A stretch of 39,584 bases of DNA from Phoronis australis (taxonomy: Eukaryota > Phoronida > Phoronidae), in contig NMRA01000033.1 of assembly GCA_002633005.1 (NCBI GenBank), positions 833,773 to 873,356 on the forward strand. The letters are read 5' to 3'. Each line of letters begins with the position of its first letter. Within the stretch, counting starts at the first letter, position 1. Below, piece after piece: positions 27,701-32,532 of this stretch. The notes under the pieces are model-generated. The model made no database searches. It was not told the DNA's origin and saw only the letters and a list, made by a program, of their open reading frames with translations. A program made the position numbers and the translations under genes.

Positions 27701-30700
27701 GTTATAATGCCAACACCCTAACTATATGTGGGATGTCATGCTACTTACTGTGGTAAGCCCTGCAAACACTGCCTTGTCAACATACAACAATGAATAGTCC
27801 TCAGCCTGCAGTACACCCTCTGACCAGGCAGCACAACAATGGTGGGCTGTAGTGTGACCTGAAGTATAGTTCAACAGTACAGCTCTACAGCATGCTACAT
27901 AGACACAGACAGAATGCCAAGGCCCTCAGTCACCACAATAAGTTAGCAGCCATAGACTGGGGCGAATTTTTTTACATCTCTCTCAGGTACGTGGCCCGAA
28001 TTAAATCAATATGAAAATTGGGAGAATTGACTTCAACAGTAACATACATATGTTGACCTTTGAATGTAGGTTTAAGGATGGCAAACGGTGTTCCTAAGTG
28101 AACAGTGAAAATCAAAGAAGTCTATCAATAGCACAATGGTTACATGTATGGTCTGGTGGTTGACGTTTTCATGAAATAATTACTCTATGCAAACTGAACC
28201 TCCATTGACTTTACCTGTAGGCTCAAACAACTCTGTGAGTTGTGTATTCTCTGGATAGCCAACTGTGTTAATCTCGTCCACGGAAGCAATTGGTCGTCCC
28301 TCTTCATCGACCAAAGTGTGAGGGTTAGGGCGGCGAGGGGATTTGCTTCTCTCCCTAGCCTGCTTCAAAGGCCCACGTGACCTCCGCCAGGTTAGTGGCT
28401 TGGGGCTTTTATCTCCGCGTTCGTCAAATTCAGTTGAGCCTCGCCTTAGCTGCTGCTTCAGTTGTTTCTTGAACGGATTGAAGTTGGGCGTCGGTTCATA
28501 GCGCATGATGTCACCTTGACCCAGAAGGCTCTTCTCGCCACAGTTACACAGAGCGCACATCAACTCTGACCTGAATACAGTAGAAAAGTAAATCCAATCC
28601 CATGCGAAAAACTCAGTACATGACACATTTGATCTGAATACAAAAGGTTAACTTAGCACTATCTATGTGCAGATGGTGCACATCTACTAGAGCCAGAAAT
28701 CGGTGAATTTTGAAATAAAAATTTCAGCTAATTTTCACAAAGTGTTATTTTTCATACAGTTGTCTTCTGGGTTTTCCCCATAACTTTGACAAAAATGCAT
28801 GACCCTGTTTGAAAACTAAGACGATCAAATTTATTAAGACATAATTTCAATATACCAACAGAGCAAGACTCAAGTAAAGGTAAAATGCAATGACACACAG
28901 CAATGCACGAGTTCCGGTTAGAACATGCTTTCATTTGATAAGCAGGTTTTACTCCAATTCAACCCACCTTCATTCAAATGTAGCCCTGACTTACCCTTCC
29001 ACCTTTTCAACCTGCGTTGAAACGGGGCACTCATCCCCCTCCTCAGTTGACACATCCATCATCTCCTCGACCCCAGGGTCACCACCATCAGAGTGCACCT
29101 CAGAAACATCCAGTGACTCGACAGAATCATTGCTTATAGTGTCAGGGCTGACAAAGTCCTCACCAAACGGTGACTTAGTCTTTCTACTCGATCGAGATCT
29201 GAAACAAGGAGAAGATTGATAGACAAAGTTTGTGATAATGTGTAACATGTTTTTGCAATAACTTAAGGAAAAGACTTGCTACATAATTCAGTAACTGCGG
29301 AATTTTAAGATTAATCAATATTTCTGAACACTATGAATTGAAAAATCACATCAAATTTTTGTATAATTCTTCTGTAGCCAGACAAAAACTAAAGCATGAC
29401 TGAAAATGCAGTACGTGTATGCGCACCTATGCTTTGTCACTGCACAGTACATGACAAAAAAGATCAAACAAAATGACCCGGAATCAGAGGTTTACACTGG
29501 ATTCCAAAACTGGGAGTCCGAACTTTCCAAAGAAAATTGACTAACCACAAACGTTGCGCACTGCCGCTAAACTACAGAGTTCTGAATGGCATGGCAGTTT
29601 TTCACAGAGGTGAAACATAAATATTGGATAAGCCAACAAAACTCCTTATAAGGCAATAAGCGTTTCCATCCAAAGGTTTGTTGATAATTCTTACAAAGCT
29701 GCTAGTCAGTCTGACCAGTGTCGCGGTTTGCACGGAATATTGAAAAGTGCATTAAGAGAGAACTTTTTGCGCAGTAAATTTCTTACATCTGAAATGACTG
29801 ATGGCCCATCTATCTGAGTGACAGCTGACCAGCCGATAACATTAAGAAAGTGGCCGTCATTTCAAGCAACTTATAAAATTTTGCCCGTCTTTTTAATTCT
29901 GGCCGTCCCATCGAACCAGTCCAAAATAAAATTCTGGCCGACCAAGAGAATGCCAAGACAGACGCTGTATAAACCCCCACCCTACCGACGCACAGCATCA
30001 TGGGTAAATACTGCAGATTCAGATGTAGCACTGTGGTATCTCTGGAAATGACTATCAGAAGAGCTTGTTGCCCACATTACTTTCACTAATTCACAGTAAA
30101 ATAGTCTTAACTGTATGCATACTACCATTTGTTGGAAACAGTTATTAATTTTGCTAGCCACATCCCCCAACACAGCTCTTACTGCGCTGCAGAAATTGCA
30201 TGTTTTACCAACAAGGGACCAGTGTTATCGCAGTACGAGGACAACTACAAAAAGTGCCTGACAAAAGTTTTAACACAAGACTAGCTGGTAGAAAATGAAC
30301 GTTATTCAACATAATACATGACTGTAAAGAATTACTCAACATCCATTCAGCAAATTAGACAAAGATATTACCTTGAGGATTTCTTCTTCTGTGGGTCACT
30401 ATGTACCTCCCGCTTAATGCGAATCTTCAGCTCCTTCTGTTCGTCAGGTATACAGGTGATCTCAGGTGAGCTGGTGACGCTCATCTGAGGAGAGTCAGTC
30501 TCTGACTCATCAACGCCTTCTGCTCTTTTACTTTTCTTCTGGCGAGCTATGGAAAACATAAGTCATGCGACTTTTTGAAAAAATGCAGTTTTCAAAACAG
30601 TTCAAAAACTACTTTAGAAAATGCTCTTACTGTGAGCAGGCAAAATTTACATCACGCCAGTGACAAGAAATCATGATGGCACATGCGTGGAGCTGTGGAT

Positions 30701-31414
30701 AAATTCTAAATTACTTCCATTATCACAGCAGCAATTTGGCAACCTGCAGGTCACCAAATGGAACCTCAGATTGTGTTTGGCGTCCTGAGAAAAATTCCAA
30801 GTCGCCACTGCGAGTATCAAAATCAGACAATAATTTCCTCTACATTCACTTAAAGTTCGTGTTGACTTCCAAACTTTAAATTACTAAGTTTTCCAACATT
30901 TACTACCTTTGATTCACAATCGTTCCCTTTATTTTGTGAAATCAGCACATTTGCCACCACGTTTAAATTACAAGAGGAAGTAAACAGACAGAAGTCGGAA
31001 TTGTTCAGCAAAAATCGGGCAAGATCAGCGAAATTCACGCCACTAGCCCATTCGGCCATCTGCGTTCTATATTCTTTCACGACGAAAAGAACTGGGTTAG
31101 AAAATGAAGGTATGCCTACCATACATTTAGGCATTTATGGGGAAATTGGGTGGCGCGATGGCCGTCAGGTTTTGTTTGGCGACCTGGGAATTTTGCCAGC
31201 AGAGCTTTGTCACTCGTGCAAATTTTCAGCACTCTGCTATAGACTCTTATAAACAATGTGTAGACAACAGCTACTCTAAATTTAGTCCAGTGACTAAGTA
31301 CAAGAAGCCGAGTCACTTGAAAGGCCAATTAGCGTGAACGATAGCTCGTGCAGTTTAGCCCACACTGCTTCCCTTTATTGGGTTGAAAATATTTTAAATA
31401 GACTTACCAGACAT
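709..31414 (-). CDS. KMT2C: KMT2C/KMT2D-type histone H3K4 methyltransferase, N-terminal ~2,460 codons, spliced, 3' part outside window
   Basis: Family role (established): catalytic subunit of the nuclear COMPASS-like complex that monomethylates H3K4 at enhancers. Seen here: 34 coding pieces whose codon phases all match. Residue order: Lys-rich N-terminus (1-128), extended PHD1 (about 130-337), PHD2 (340-397), PHD3 (390-437), PHD4 (437-536), basic linker (620-695), PHD5 (730-785), PHD6 (785-833), PHD7 (833-920), RYRRP and GIGGF blocks (1050-1065), FPHYLQEAFFGK block (1155-1166), HMG box (1418-1480), Gln/Lys-rich segment (1710-1745), Pro/His/Met-rich region (1990-2330), IQDLLEQ block (about 2430). 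This matches the order I recall for vertebrate KMT2C and KMT2D. The second ePHD, FYRN/FYRC and SET are not in the window. Vertebrates have two paralogues; a single pre-duplication orthologue is likely here, so the symbol could equally be KMT2D. Family assignment is very secure; single exon ends are secure except 8297-8362. Confidence 0.95.
1166..2919 (-). CDS. KMT2C: Coding exon 33: acidic, Ser/Pro-rich and PPHSM repeat exon
   Basis: The longest exon: 1,754 bases, 584 codons. It opens with an acidic block SLDDLLGADGTFNLLEEF, FADPELDKTLAEAHDKSMF, matching DDLLRSGEFDI and TDPELDMGDKKSMF of KMT2C. A Glu/Ser/Thr-rich stretch and many SP/TP pairs follow (QSPRLSQPGSHQVSPVASPR), then a degenerate heptad array of PHSMPGP type (plus positions about 1555-1985). 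It ends SEQPLLIQDLLEQ, matching EEQPLLLQDLLDQ. The vertebrate LQDLL (LxxLL) motif reads IQDLL here, a conservative change. Donor CAG|GTAAGC. Confidence 0.95.
1555..1985 (-). repeat. Coding 21-bp minisatellite (PHSMPGP heptads) in exon 33
   Basis: Heptads of the type PHSMPGP are repeated about 15-20 times; the five units around 1678-1800 are almost identical in DNA and the outer ones diverge (PHSIAGP, PHSRAGP, PYSMANV). The frame is kept because the unit is 21 bp. I recall no such array in vertebrate KMT2C/D, so it is probably a lineage-specific expansion. Confidence 0.93.
3187..3305. repeat. 65-bp tandem duplication over the exon 32 donor
   Basis: Positions 3187-3240 and 3252-3305 are about 85% identical. 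The right copy holds the last coding bases and donor of exon 32; the left copy lies in the intron. Read on the minus strand, the left copy keeps an open frame (VAVSPPNTKSTPYL) and the same TTAG|GTATAG donor. Confidence 0.85.
3261..3390 (-). CDS. KMT2C: Coding exon 32
   Basis: Encodes MTPAERQRSPYLQMFRDR and LRDPRPMLPTYVAV, ending SQPNTKSTPNL plus one base. The ERQRSPYL part resembles DGRQRLPF of KMT2C. I chose the donor TTAG|GTATAG at 3261 over one at 3298 because only the former leaves the single base needed to enter exon 33 in frame. The last ~45 bases and donor are duplicated just downstream in the intron (3187-3240). Confidence 0.82.
4018..4160 (-). CDS. KMT2C: Coding exon 31: Pro/Gly/Met-rich segment
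   Basis: Encodes GSVPVEGWPGARMAMGPPLR, LGPRMPGGHGALMPRIPG and DTVGLNQ, comparable to the Pro/Gly/Arg-rich VAPPLGPRYAVFP area of KMT2C. Acceptor TTGCAG, donor CAG|GTAAGT. Confidence 0.9.
4645..4816 (-). CDS. KMT2C: Coding exon 30: Gln/Lys-rich helical segment
   Basis: Encodes RPDRVQLRQLLANHSKKR, QQNKKKQEMEQQDHQSW and PPTESPPAGYPSQ. It aligns with the KMT2C stretch LRQRQKLREIILQQQQQKK. Acceptor TTGTAG, donor CCAAG|GTACGA. Confidence 0.92.
6197..7618. mobile_element. Non-autonomous DNA transposon with ~165-bp terminal inverted repeats
   Basis: The ends are inverted copies starting CACGGGTGAGAAACAACATG. The arms span about 6197-6361 and 7453-7618 and are close to 90% identical over the outer ~140 bases, weakening inward. 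Both are flanked by TTTTA (6192-6196 and 7619-7623), a likely 5-bp target duplication. The arms are built of imperfect short repeats with GGGACCGC or TGACCGCC cores. The 1.1-kb interior has no open frame resembling a transposase. Superfamily not assigned: the CAC start and 5-bp duplication fit more than one group. Confidence 0.85.
8297..8362 (-). CDS. KMT2C: Coding exon 29 (tentative, possibly optional): 22 codons
   Basis: Acceptor TTCTAG and donor CAG|GTAAGC frame 66 bases that are open in phase 0 and read FTKRLAILSQRSQGGNQ in their last part. Both neighbours are also phase 0, so the exon can be used or skipped without a shift. I have no clear family match for it, and it lies among repeat fragments. 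It could be a chance exon. Confidence 0.45.
8826..9295 (-). CDS. KMT2C: Coding exon 28: Pro-rich region
   Basis: Encodes 157 residues rich in Pro/Phe/Met/Arg: FPVPRMPFTFPARPPHMD, FPRPPGMPLPNFPASQ, PGPPSFPAEPMEEGDM. Low complexity and probably disordered, as in the Pro-rich region after the HMG box of KMT2C/D. Donor ATG|GTGAGT. Confidence 0.92.
9827..9980 (-). CDS. KMT2C: Coding exon 27: end of HMG box, basic helix
   Basis: Continues as AKARENRANSRLHKAQ (KMT2C: QKARDNRAALRINKVQ), then KLSKELKTRKPDAETG and a Gln/Lys/Glu tail. Probably helical. Acceptor AAAAG, donor CATG|GTAAGA. Confidence 0.93.
10363..10508 (-). CDS. KMT2C: Coding exon 26: HMG box
   Basis: Encodes VLYANLNHPELKTEHPEW, RSKQIAKLWRKVPSEQ and RAPYL: the HMG-box helices as in KMT2C/D (FPDWTTRVKQIAKLWRK, ERAPYV). 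In vertebrate proteins this box is a chromatin-binding module. Donor CTG|GTATGT. Confidence 0.95.
10843..11080. repeat. 17-bp minisatellite, 14 copies, intronic
   Basis: Fourteen head-to-tail units of consensus CTGCCTTCACGCCCAGA. The first four and last two are more diverged; the central eight are nearly identical. Because 17 is not a multiple of three, all plus-strand frames stay open through it with periodic peptides. This is not evidence of coding. It lies in the intron before the HMG-box exon. Confidence 0.97.
11395..11510 (-). CDS. KMT2C: Coding exon 25: NILKWEKDEALG lead into HMG box
   Basis: Encodes PGYSEANPWSQPAPEEG and NMRNILKWEKDEALG, matching RSTLKWEKEEALG directly before the KMT2C HMG box. 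Donor CTCG|GTAAGA. Confidence 0.94.
11867..12005 (-). CDS. KMT2C: Coding exon 24: Gln/Pro/His linker
   Basis: Encodes PQFQLNQMSSSEVHKQG and FEPGMPPPYHHSPGIH, a linker upstream of the HMG region. No domain. Good splice sites (CCACAG; AG|GTAAGC) and phases. Confidence 0.88.
12568..12894 (-). CDS. KMT2C: Coding exon 23: acidic Leu/Asp-rich region
   Basis: Encodes 108 residues rich in Asp/Leu/Glu: GDLKDILPTDLPFGDLAH, DDLLGMLGDELSKEPES, LEHMLNPNLDVDKNI, VEDLFKGVLNAADSQP. The blocks match KMT2C pieces DDILGIISDDLAK, GILSPELDKMV and VEDLFTAVLSPA. Phases 1 in, 1 out. Confidence 0.94.
13449..13656 (-). CDS. KMT2C: Coding exon 22: EAFFGKAVLD block
   Basis: Starts exactly with EAFFGKAVLDVSKDKSQ, continuing the conserved FPHYLQEAFFGK motif across the splice, then a Glu/Gln/Ser-rich stretch. 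The start of this exon with its acceptor is duplicated upstream in the intron (13759-13858). Confidence 0.93.
13631..13858. repeat. 100-bp duplication of the exon 22 start and its acceptor
   Basis: Positions 13631-13730 and 13759-13858 match at about 93 of 100 bases. The left copy contains the acceptor and first bases of exon 22; the right copy, in the upstream intron, keeps an AG acceptor (CTTGTAG) and reads KAFFGKTVL on the minus strand. Confidence 0.92.
14159..14338. repeat. 92-bp intronic tandem duplication
   Basis: Positions 14159-14250 and 14251-14338 are adjacent direct copies starting GAGTCAAACGATTATCAATT, about 90% identical. Both lie within the intron between exons 21 and 22. No coding sequence is involved. 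Confidence 0.92.
14485..14618 (-). CDS. KMT2C: Coding exon 21: KKKRRPKRK and LEESFPHYLQ
   Basis: Encodes a lead SSLDMPPVGDVKTD, a basic cluster (KPKKKRRPKRK) and ALEESFPHYLQ, equivalent to KLEETFPAYLQ of KMT2C. Donor CAA|GTAAGT. Confidence 0.94.
15444..15611 (-). CDS. KMT2C: Coding exon 20: GIGGFIVRHR block
   Basis: Encodes GIGGFIVRHRNRGSN, matching GIGGFMVRQRSR of KMT2C, then a Thr/Pro/Ala-rich stretch (TPKTPGVAPNTTAPSA). Strong polypyrimidine acceptor; donor GAAG|GTTAGT. Confidence 0.92.
15733..15867 (-). CDS. KMT2C: Coding exon 19: acidic linker and RYRRP block
   Basis: Encodes EESLDTEDTKTPDVSES and LKRNRYRRPAAAL. The basic end matches KRKPYRPG before GIGGF in KMT2C. Donor TTAG|GTTTGA is non-consensus after GT, but phase and homology support it. 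Confidence 0.88.
   Translation of the reverse strand, partial: QERSLWTLKTLKHLMYPSPPACLSPLSCPLPLSRGTATVARQQH
16720..16986 (-). CDS. KMT2C: Coding exon 18: Pro/Glu-rich stretch and YVMDGVLLSENG block
   Basis: Begins with a Pro/Glu stretch (PPPDPEPELPSPVPKEPEP), then DYVMDGVLLSENGFNQI and LPVKKRVRRSRS. This corresponds to the TQDGVCLTESG and PRRKRSK blocks that follow PHD7 in KMT2C. Ends acidic (STEDAEEIK). Donor AAAAG|GTGAAT. Confidence 0.92.
17398..17510 (-). CDS. KMT2C: Coding exon 17: PHD7, second half
   Basis: Encodes WLHGLCDGLRTDDELERA and GYHCLMCRPKTGAPPP, completing PHD7 at about residue 918. Donor CCAT|GTAAGG is somewhat weak but phase 1 fits the next exon. Confidence 0.92.
17787..17951 (-). 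CDS. KMT2C: Coding exon 16: PHD7, first half
   Basis: Encodes RCVICMNCGSKSPG, LWQNNYTQCAPCC, CPVCNKKYKEEEAILQ and CTQCDR. The WQNNYTQCAPC block is a KMT2C/D hallmark. In vertebrates the last finger of this cluster binds the histone H4 tail (established). Confidence 0.95.
18382..18563 (-). CDS. KMT2C: Coding exon 15: end of PHD5 and PHD6
   Basis: Encodes ILEKGWRCLDCTVCEGCG, EGRLLLCDECDVSFHIYC and PPLTTVPKGTWKCK, which closes PHD5 and holds PHD6. Acceptor CTGCAG, donor CG|GTAGGT. Confidence 0.95.
19375..19602 (-). CDS. KMT2C: Coding exon 14: PHD5
   Basis: Encodes a short acidic lead (SKEDDGDEHQTTVVL), then DMCVSCGSYGRGEEGRLIVC and QCGQCYHPYCVSIK, a clear PHD5 match to KMT2C. Donor AAG|GTGAGT. 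Confidence 0.95.
19871..20104 (-). CDS. KMT2C: Coding exon 13: basic linker
   Basis: Encodes 78 residues rich in Lys/Gly/Arg: KPHGKGKGKPSIGKKSRG, FGKKKRPLFDSSRKRSK. It sits where vertebrate KMT2C has its Gly/Arg/Lys-rich linker before PHD5. A nuclear-localisation or nucleic-acid-binding role is inferred only from composition. Donor CAG|GTGTGT. Confidence 0.9.
20891..21018 (-). CDS. KMT2C: Coding exon 12: acidic linker
   Basis: Encodes GEENSVKEGTPANDDG and NEDSLSSIDIDFGSFEK, an acidic, probably unstructured linker. Acceptor TTTAG, donor AAG|GTATGT, phases match both neighbours. Confidence 0.85.
21640..22085. repeat. Degenerate tRNA-like (SINE-type) remnants
   Basis: Segments near 21645-21695, 21925-21965 and 22025-22080 share a pattern like a decayed tRNA: GTTAGATAGAGCGCTGTAATC...GGTTGGCATAGGGTGAGT, and GGTGGATAGACAGAGAGGTGTAATCC...CAGGGCGAGC. 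They resemble the A-box and B-box halves of tRNA-derived SINEs. Decay is strong, so this is tentative. Confidence 0.3.
22564..22675 (-). CDS. KMT2C: Coding exon 11: acidic linker
   Basis: Encodes a Ser/Asp/Glu-rich linker (DSIECPDQESSNLTDSL, DEADFKDLAMFNMFK) between the two PHD clusters. No domain recognised. Good acceptor (TTACAG) and matching phases (0 in, 1 out) support it. Confidence 0.82.
23190..23830. repeat. Degenerate tandem array, unit about 133 bp
   Basis: A pattern CAAATTTCA...GAACTTTG...GAGGTAGATGCAAAAA...AAAATGG recurs near 23190, 23300, 23437 and 23566, with a further decayed unit near 23790. Spacing is about 130-135 bp. It lies in the 1.6-kb intron between exons 10 and 11. No coding potential was recognised. 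Confidence 0.6.
24297..24411 (-). CDS. KMT2C: Coding exon 10: PHD4, second half
   Basis: Encodes YVHAECDVSITQEML and GYLCPICKNRDPRE, completing PHD4 and ending the first PHD cluster (about residue 538). Acceptor TTTCAG, donor GAG|GTGAGC. Confidence 0.93.
24590..24718. repeat. Four ~32-bp imperfect repeats next to the exon 9 donor
   Basis: CAATCAAGCTAAAG recurs at about 24598, 24636, 24668 and 24698, mostly in the form CAGCCAATCAAGCTAAAG. The last unit runs directly into the exon 9 donor. Confidence 0.8.
24721..24911 (-). CDS. KMT2C: Coding exon 9: PHD4, first half
   Basis: Encodes NCRVCGDCGSRTPG, WHLNYSVCDSCYQQRN, SCPLCCKAYR and MMLCDACKK, matching the unusual Cys-rich start of PHD4. Acceptor TTTTAG; donor AAAAA|GTAAGT. 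Short imperfect repeats abut the donor. Confidence 0.93.
25281..25440. repeat. Decayed partial duplicate of exon 8 (PHD3)
   Basis: Intron positions 25281-25339 match exon positions 25372-25435 at roughly 80%. The intron copy on the minus strand would read a broken PHD3 piece: the frame has stops, so it is a pseudo-exon rather than an alternative exon. Confidence 0.85.
25352..25466 (-). CDS. KMT2C: Coding exon 8: PHD3 core
   Basis: Encodes QPGDDNKMLVCDTCDKGYHTFC and TTIPKNGWKCK, the core of PHD3 and nearly identical to the recalled KMT2C segment. Its first Cys ligands (CKICQTC) are at the end of exon 7. A decayed copy of about 60 bp of this exon lies in the following intron at 25281-25339. 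Confidence 0.95.
25935..26112 (-). CDS. KMT2C: Coding exon 7: PHD2
   Basis: Encodes a PHD finger: CCVVCD, LFCTSCGQHYHGNCL, AGWQCPECKICQTCR. All eight zinc ligands are visible. In vertebrate KMT2C the N-terminal PHD cluster recruits the BAP1 deubiquitinase (established); the same role here is inferred. Phase 2-in, 2-out; donor CG|GTAGGT. Confidence 0.95.
27158..27320 (-). CDS. KMT2C: Coding exon 6: ePHD1 PHD half
   Basis: Encodes KCSFCRHYGATIHC, KCSKRYHYPCASGSGCFQD and LLCPEH: the Cys4-His-Cys3 ligands of the PHD part of ePHD1, in KMT2C spacing. Acceptor TTACAG, donor ATTG|GTGAGT. Ends at residue 338. Confidence 0.94.
27618..27769. repeat. 40-bp duplication of the exon 5 donor end
   Basis: Positions 27618-27657 and 27730-27769 are about 87% identical, 112 bp apart. 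Both carry the minus-strand string GCAGGGCTTACCAC followed by GTAAGTA. The intronic copy also has TTTTTGCAG just upstream, so it could be read as an 11-nt microexon; its use would shift the frame. Confidence 0.85.
27749..27858 (-). CDS. KMT2C: Coding exon 5: ePHD1, middle
   Basis: Encodes HTTAHHCCAAWSEGVLQ and YVDKAVFAGLTT, matching the AHHRCVEWS and VDKAV blocks of the KMT2C extended PHD1. It supplies the His/Cys ligands of the pre-PHD. Donor ACA|GTAAGT. Its donor end is duplicated in the next intron at 27618-27657. Confidence 0.93.
28215..28570 (-). CDS. KMT2C: Coding exon 4: start of ePHD1 (C2HC knuckle) plus insert
   Basis: Encodes LMCALCNCGEKSLLGQGD, the KMT2C/D signature opening the extended PHD1, with the two Cys pairs of the C2HC pre-PHD knuckle. 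A basic, Ser/Arg/Pro-rich insert follows (ERSKSPRRPNP), then VGYPENTQLTELFEPTG, equivalent to the VGLPDAIDIQALFDSTG stretch of KMT2C. Donor ACAG|GTAAAG. Confidence 0.93.
28995..29198 (-). CDS. KMT2C: Coding exon 3: Ser-rich acidic N-terminal linker
   Basis: Acceptor TTTCAG, donor GTAAGT. Encodes residues 61-128, beginning SRSSRKTKSPFGED and continuing with an acidic Ser/Glu/Asp stretch (NDSVESLD, EEMMDVSTEEGDE). It corresponds in place and composition to the acidic stretch before ePHD1 in vertebrate KMT2C. No folded domain seen. Confidence 0.88.
30372..30546 (-). CDS. KMT2C: Coding exon 2: charged N-terminal region
   Basis: Acceptor CCATAG and donor AAG|GTAAT frame it. It encodes residues 3-60: a Lys-rich start, an acidic Ser/Thr/Pro stretch (DESETDSPQMSVTSSPEI) and a basic KIRIKREV...QKKKSSR end. 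Probably disordered, with nuclear-localisation-like clusters. It joins exon 1 with 1+2 bases and exon 3 with 2+1. Confidence 0.85.
30547..31407. other. First intron of the KMT2C-like gene
   Basis: 861 bases between the start-codon exon and exon 2. Similar phrases recur in it (TTTGGCGTCCTGAGAA near 30777 and TTTGGCGACCTGGGAA near 31177), suggesting old repeat pieces. No gene was supported. Confidence 0.6.
31408..31414 (-). CDS. KMT2C: Coding exon 1: start codon and 4 further bases
   Basis: The start codon is at 31412-31414 and only ATG TCT G is coding before a consensus donor (GTAAGT, complement at 31402-31407). The single leftover base joins the next exon in phase to read MSARQKKSKR. A in-frame stop (TAG, 31424-31426) lies four codons upstream, so this is the first usable Met in frame. 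The -3 base is A. A five-codon upstream ORF (31424-31441) with ACC before its ATG ends nine bases before the start. The 5' UTR extends to higher coordinates; its other end was not resolved. Confidence 0.75.
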
Positions 31415-31828
31415 TCTACTTGACTAGTGCTCCAGACACATGGTAAGAGACAATGAGGTACCTTTCACTGTAATTAACAGGTAAATAGCAATTGTGATAT
31501 AGTGTAGATTCTTCAACTTAGGACACAATGTATCCTAAAACTTATTCCCAGGTCAAACTTGATAAAAAATCAAATACTAAGATCATTGAGCTTTTTAAGG
31601 ATAGTGAAAATCAATGTGCACACATCCCATAATCCAGAAAGTACCAGGAAGGTTTGGCTATCGTCTAATCGGTATGTAGGCAGTTGTTTTGGATAAATGC
31701 TACCCGTTTACTTATATGACAAACTGAACTTCTGGCTGCTTGAAATACTATTAAAATGACATAGCATGAATGTCTTCTGGCAGTGCTGTTCAAGATGACC
31801 ACTATGCCATAATGTTTTAGGCATTAAC

Positions 31829-32532
31829 AGTAAGCTTAAGTTATATTATGCATTTATAAGATCCTATTTTAATCACTGCCCCCTCGTTTGGCACCTATGT
31901 GGAATACAGAAAAGTAGGAAAATGGAAAAGATACAACACCGTGCTTTAAAGTTTGTGTTCAATGACAACGAGTCCAGCTACTCACAACTCTTAGTTAAGG
32001 CTAGGAGCTGCTCTCTAACTAGTTGGCGGATGAAATGCTTATCTGTTGAAGTATTCAAAAATGTTCATATTATTGGACCCTGTCCTTTGTCAGGAAAGCT
32101 TGAATTTAGAGAGTCTGGATACGGTCTCAGAGGTGAAAACTGTCTCTATGTGAAACGCTTTAATACGATGACTTACGGATGTAACTCAAATCTCCCATAA
32201 AGGTACTTTGCTATGGAACTCATTGCCATCAGTAATGAGACAATGTACTACCTTAAATGAATTTGCCACTCTTGCTCATGACTTTTTCTCTGAGATCTGC
32301 TCTTGTGAAGACTGCTATGGATGCCTACACGCTTCGTAACATGTATGTGTGCTTTTGTACTTACATTTATGTTTAAGTTCTGTATATTCTCCGTACTGTA
32401 GAATTAGCTAGTATTTTAGTTCTGTTCATTTTGTAGATTTTAAATCTGTCGGATAATAGCACTTGTGCTAATGTTTCATTGTTAAGGTTCACCGACTTTT
32501 AAATAAAGATTATTACTACATTACTACTACTA
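31829..32532 (+). pseudogene. 5'-truncated non-LTR retrotransposon: C-terminal end of reverse-transcriptase ORF plus 3' UTR
   Basis: From about 31829 the plus strand reads KLKLYYAFIRSYFNHCPLVW, then KIQHRALKFVFNDNESSY, MKCLSVEVFKNVH and RESGYGLR: the usual C-terminal part of the reverse-transcriptase ORF of CR1/Jockey-like non-LTR elements. The frame breaks at about 32195 (one small indel; stop at 32198-32200). Homology goes on in another frame as GTLLWNSLPS and ends at a stop at 32337-32339 after a Cys-rich tail. About 190 bp of 3' UTR ends in AATAAAGATT and a TTACTAC microsatellite, a typical 3' end. Upstream of 31829 there are only stops, so the copy is 5'-truncated and inactive. Confidence 0.8.

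Larger units (their letters stand above)
9296..30371. other. Introns with nothing recognised
   Basis: These introns over 300 bases show no feature I can support: 9296-9826, 9981-10362, 11511-11866, 12006-12567, 12895-13448, 14619-15443, 15868-16719, 16987-17397, 17952-18381, 18564-19374, 20105-20890, 25467-25934 (except a weak motif near 25610-25665), 26113-27157, 27859-28214, 28571-28994 and 29199-30371. Also plain, left of this span, are 786-1165, 3391-4017 and 4161-4644. Confidence 0.55.
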
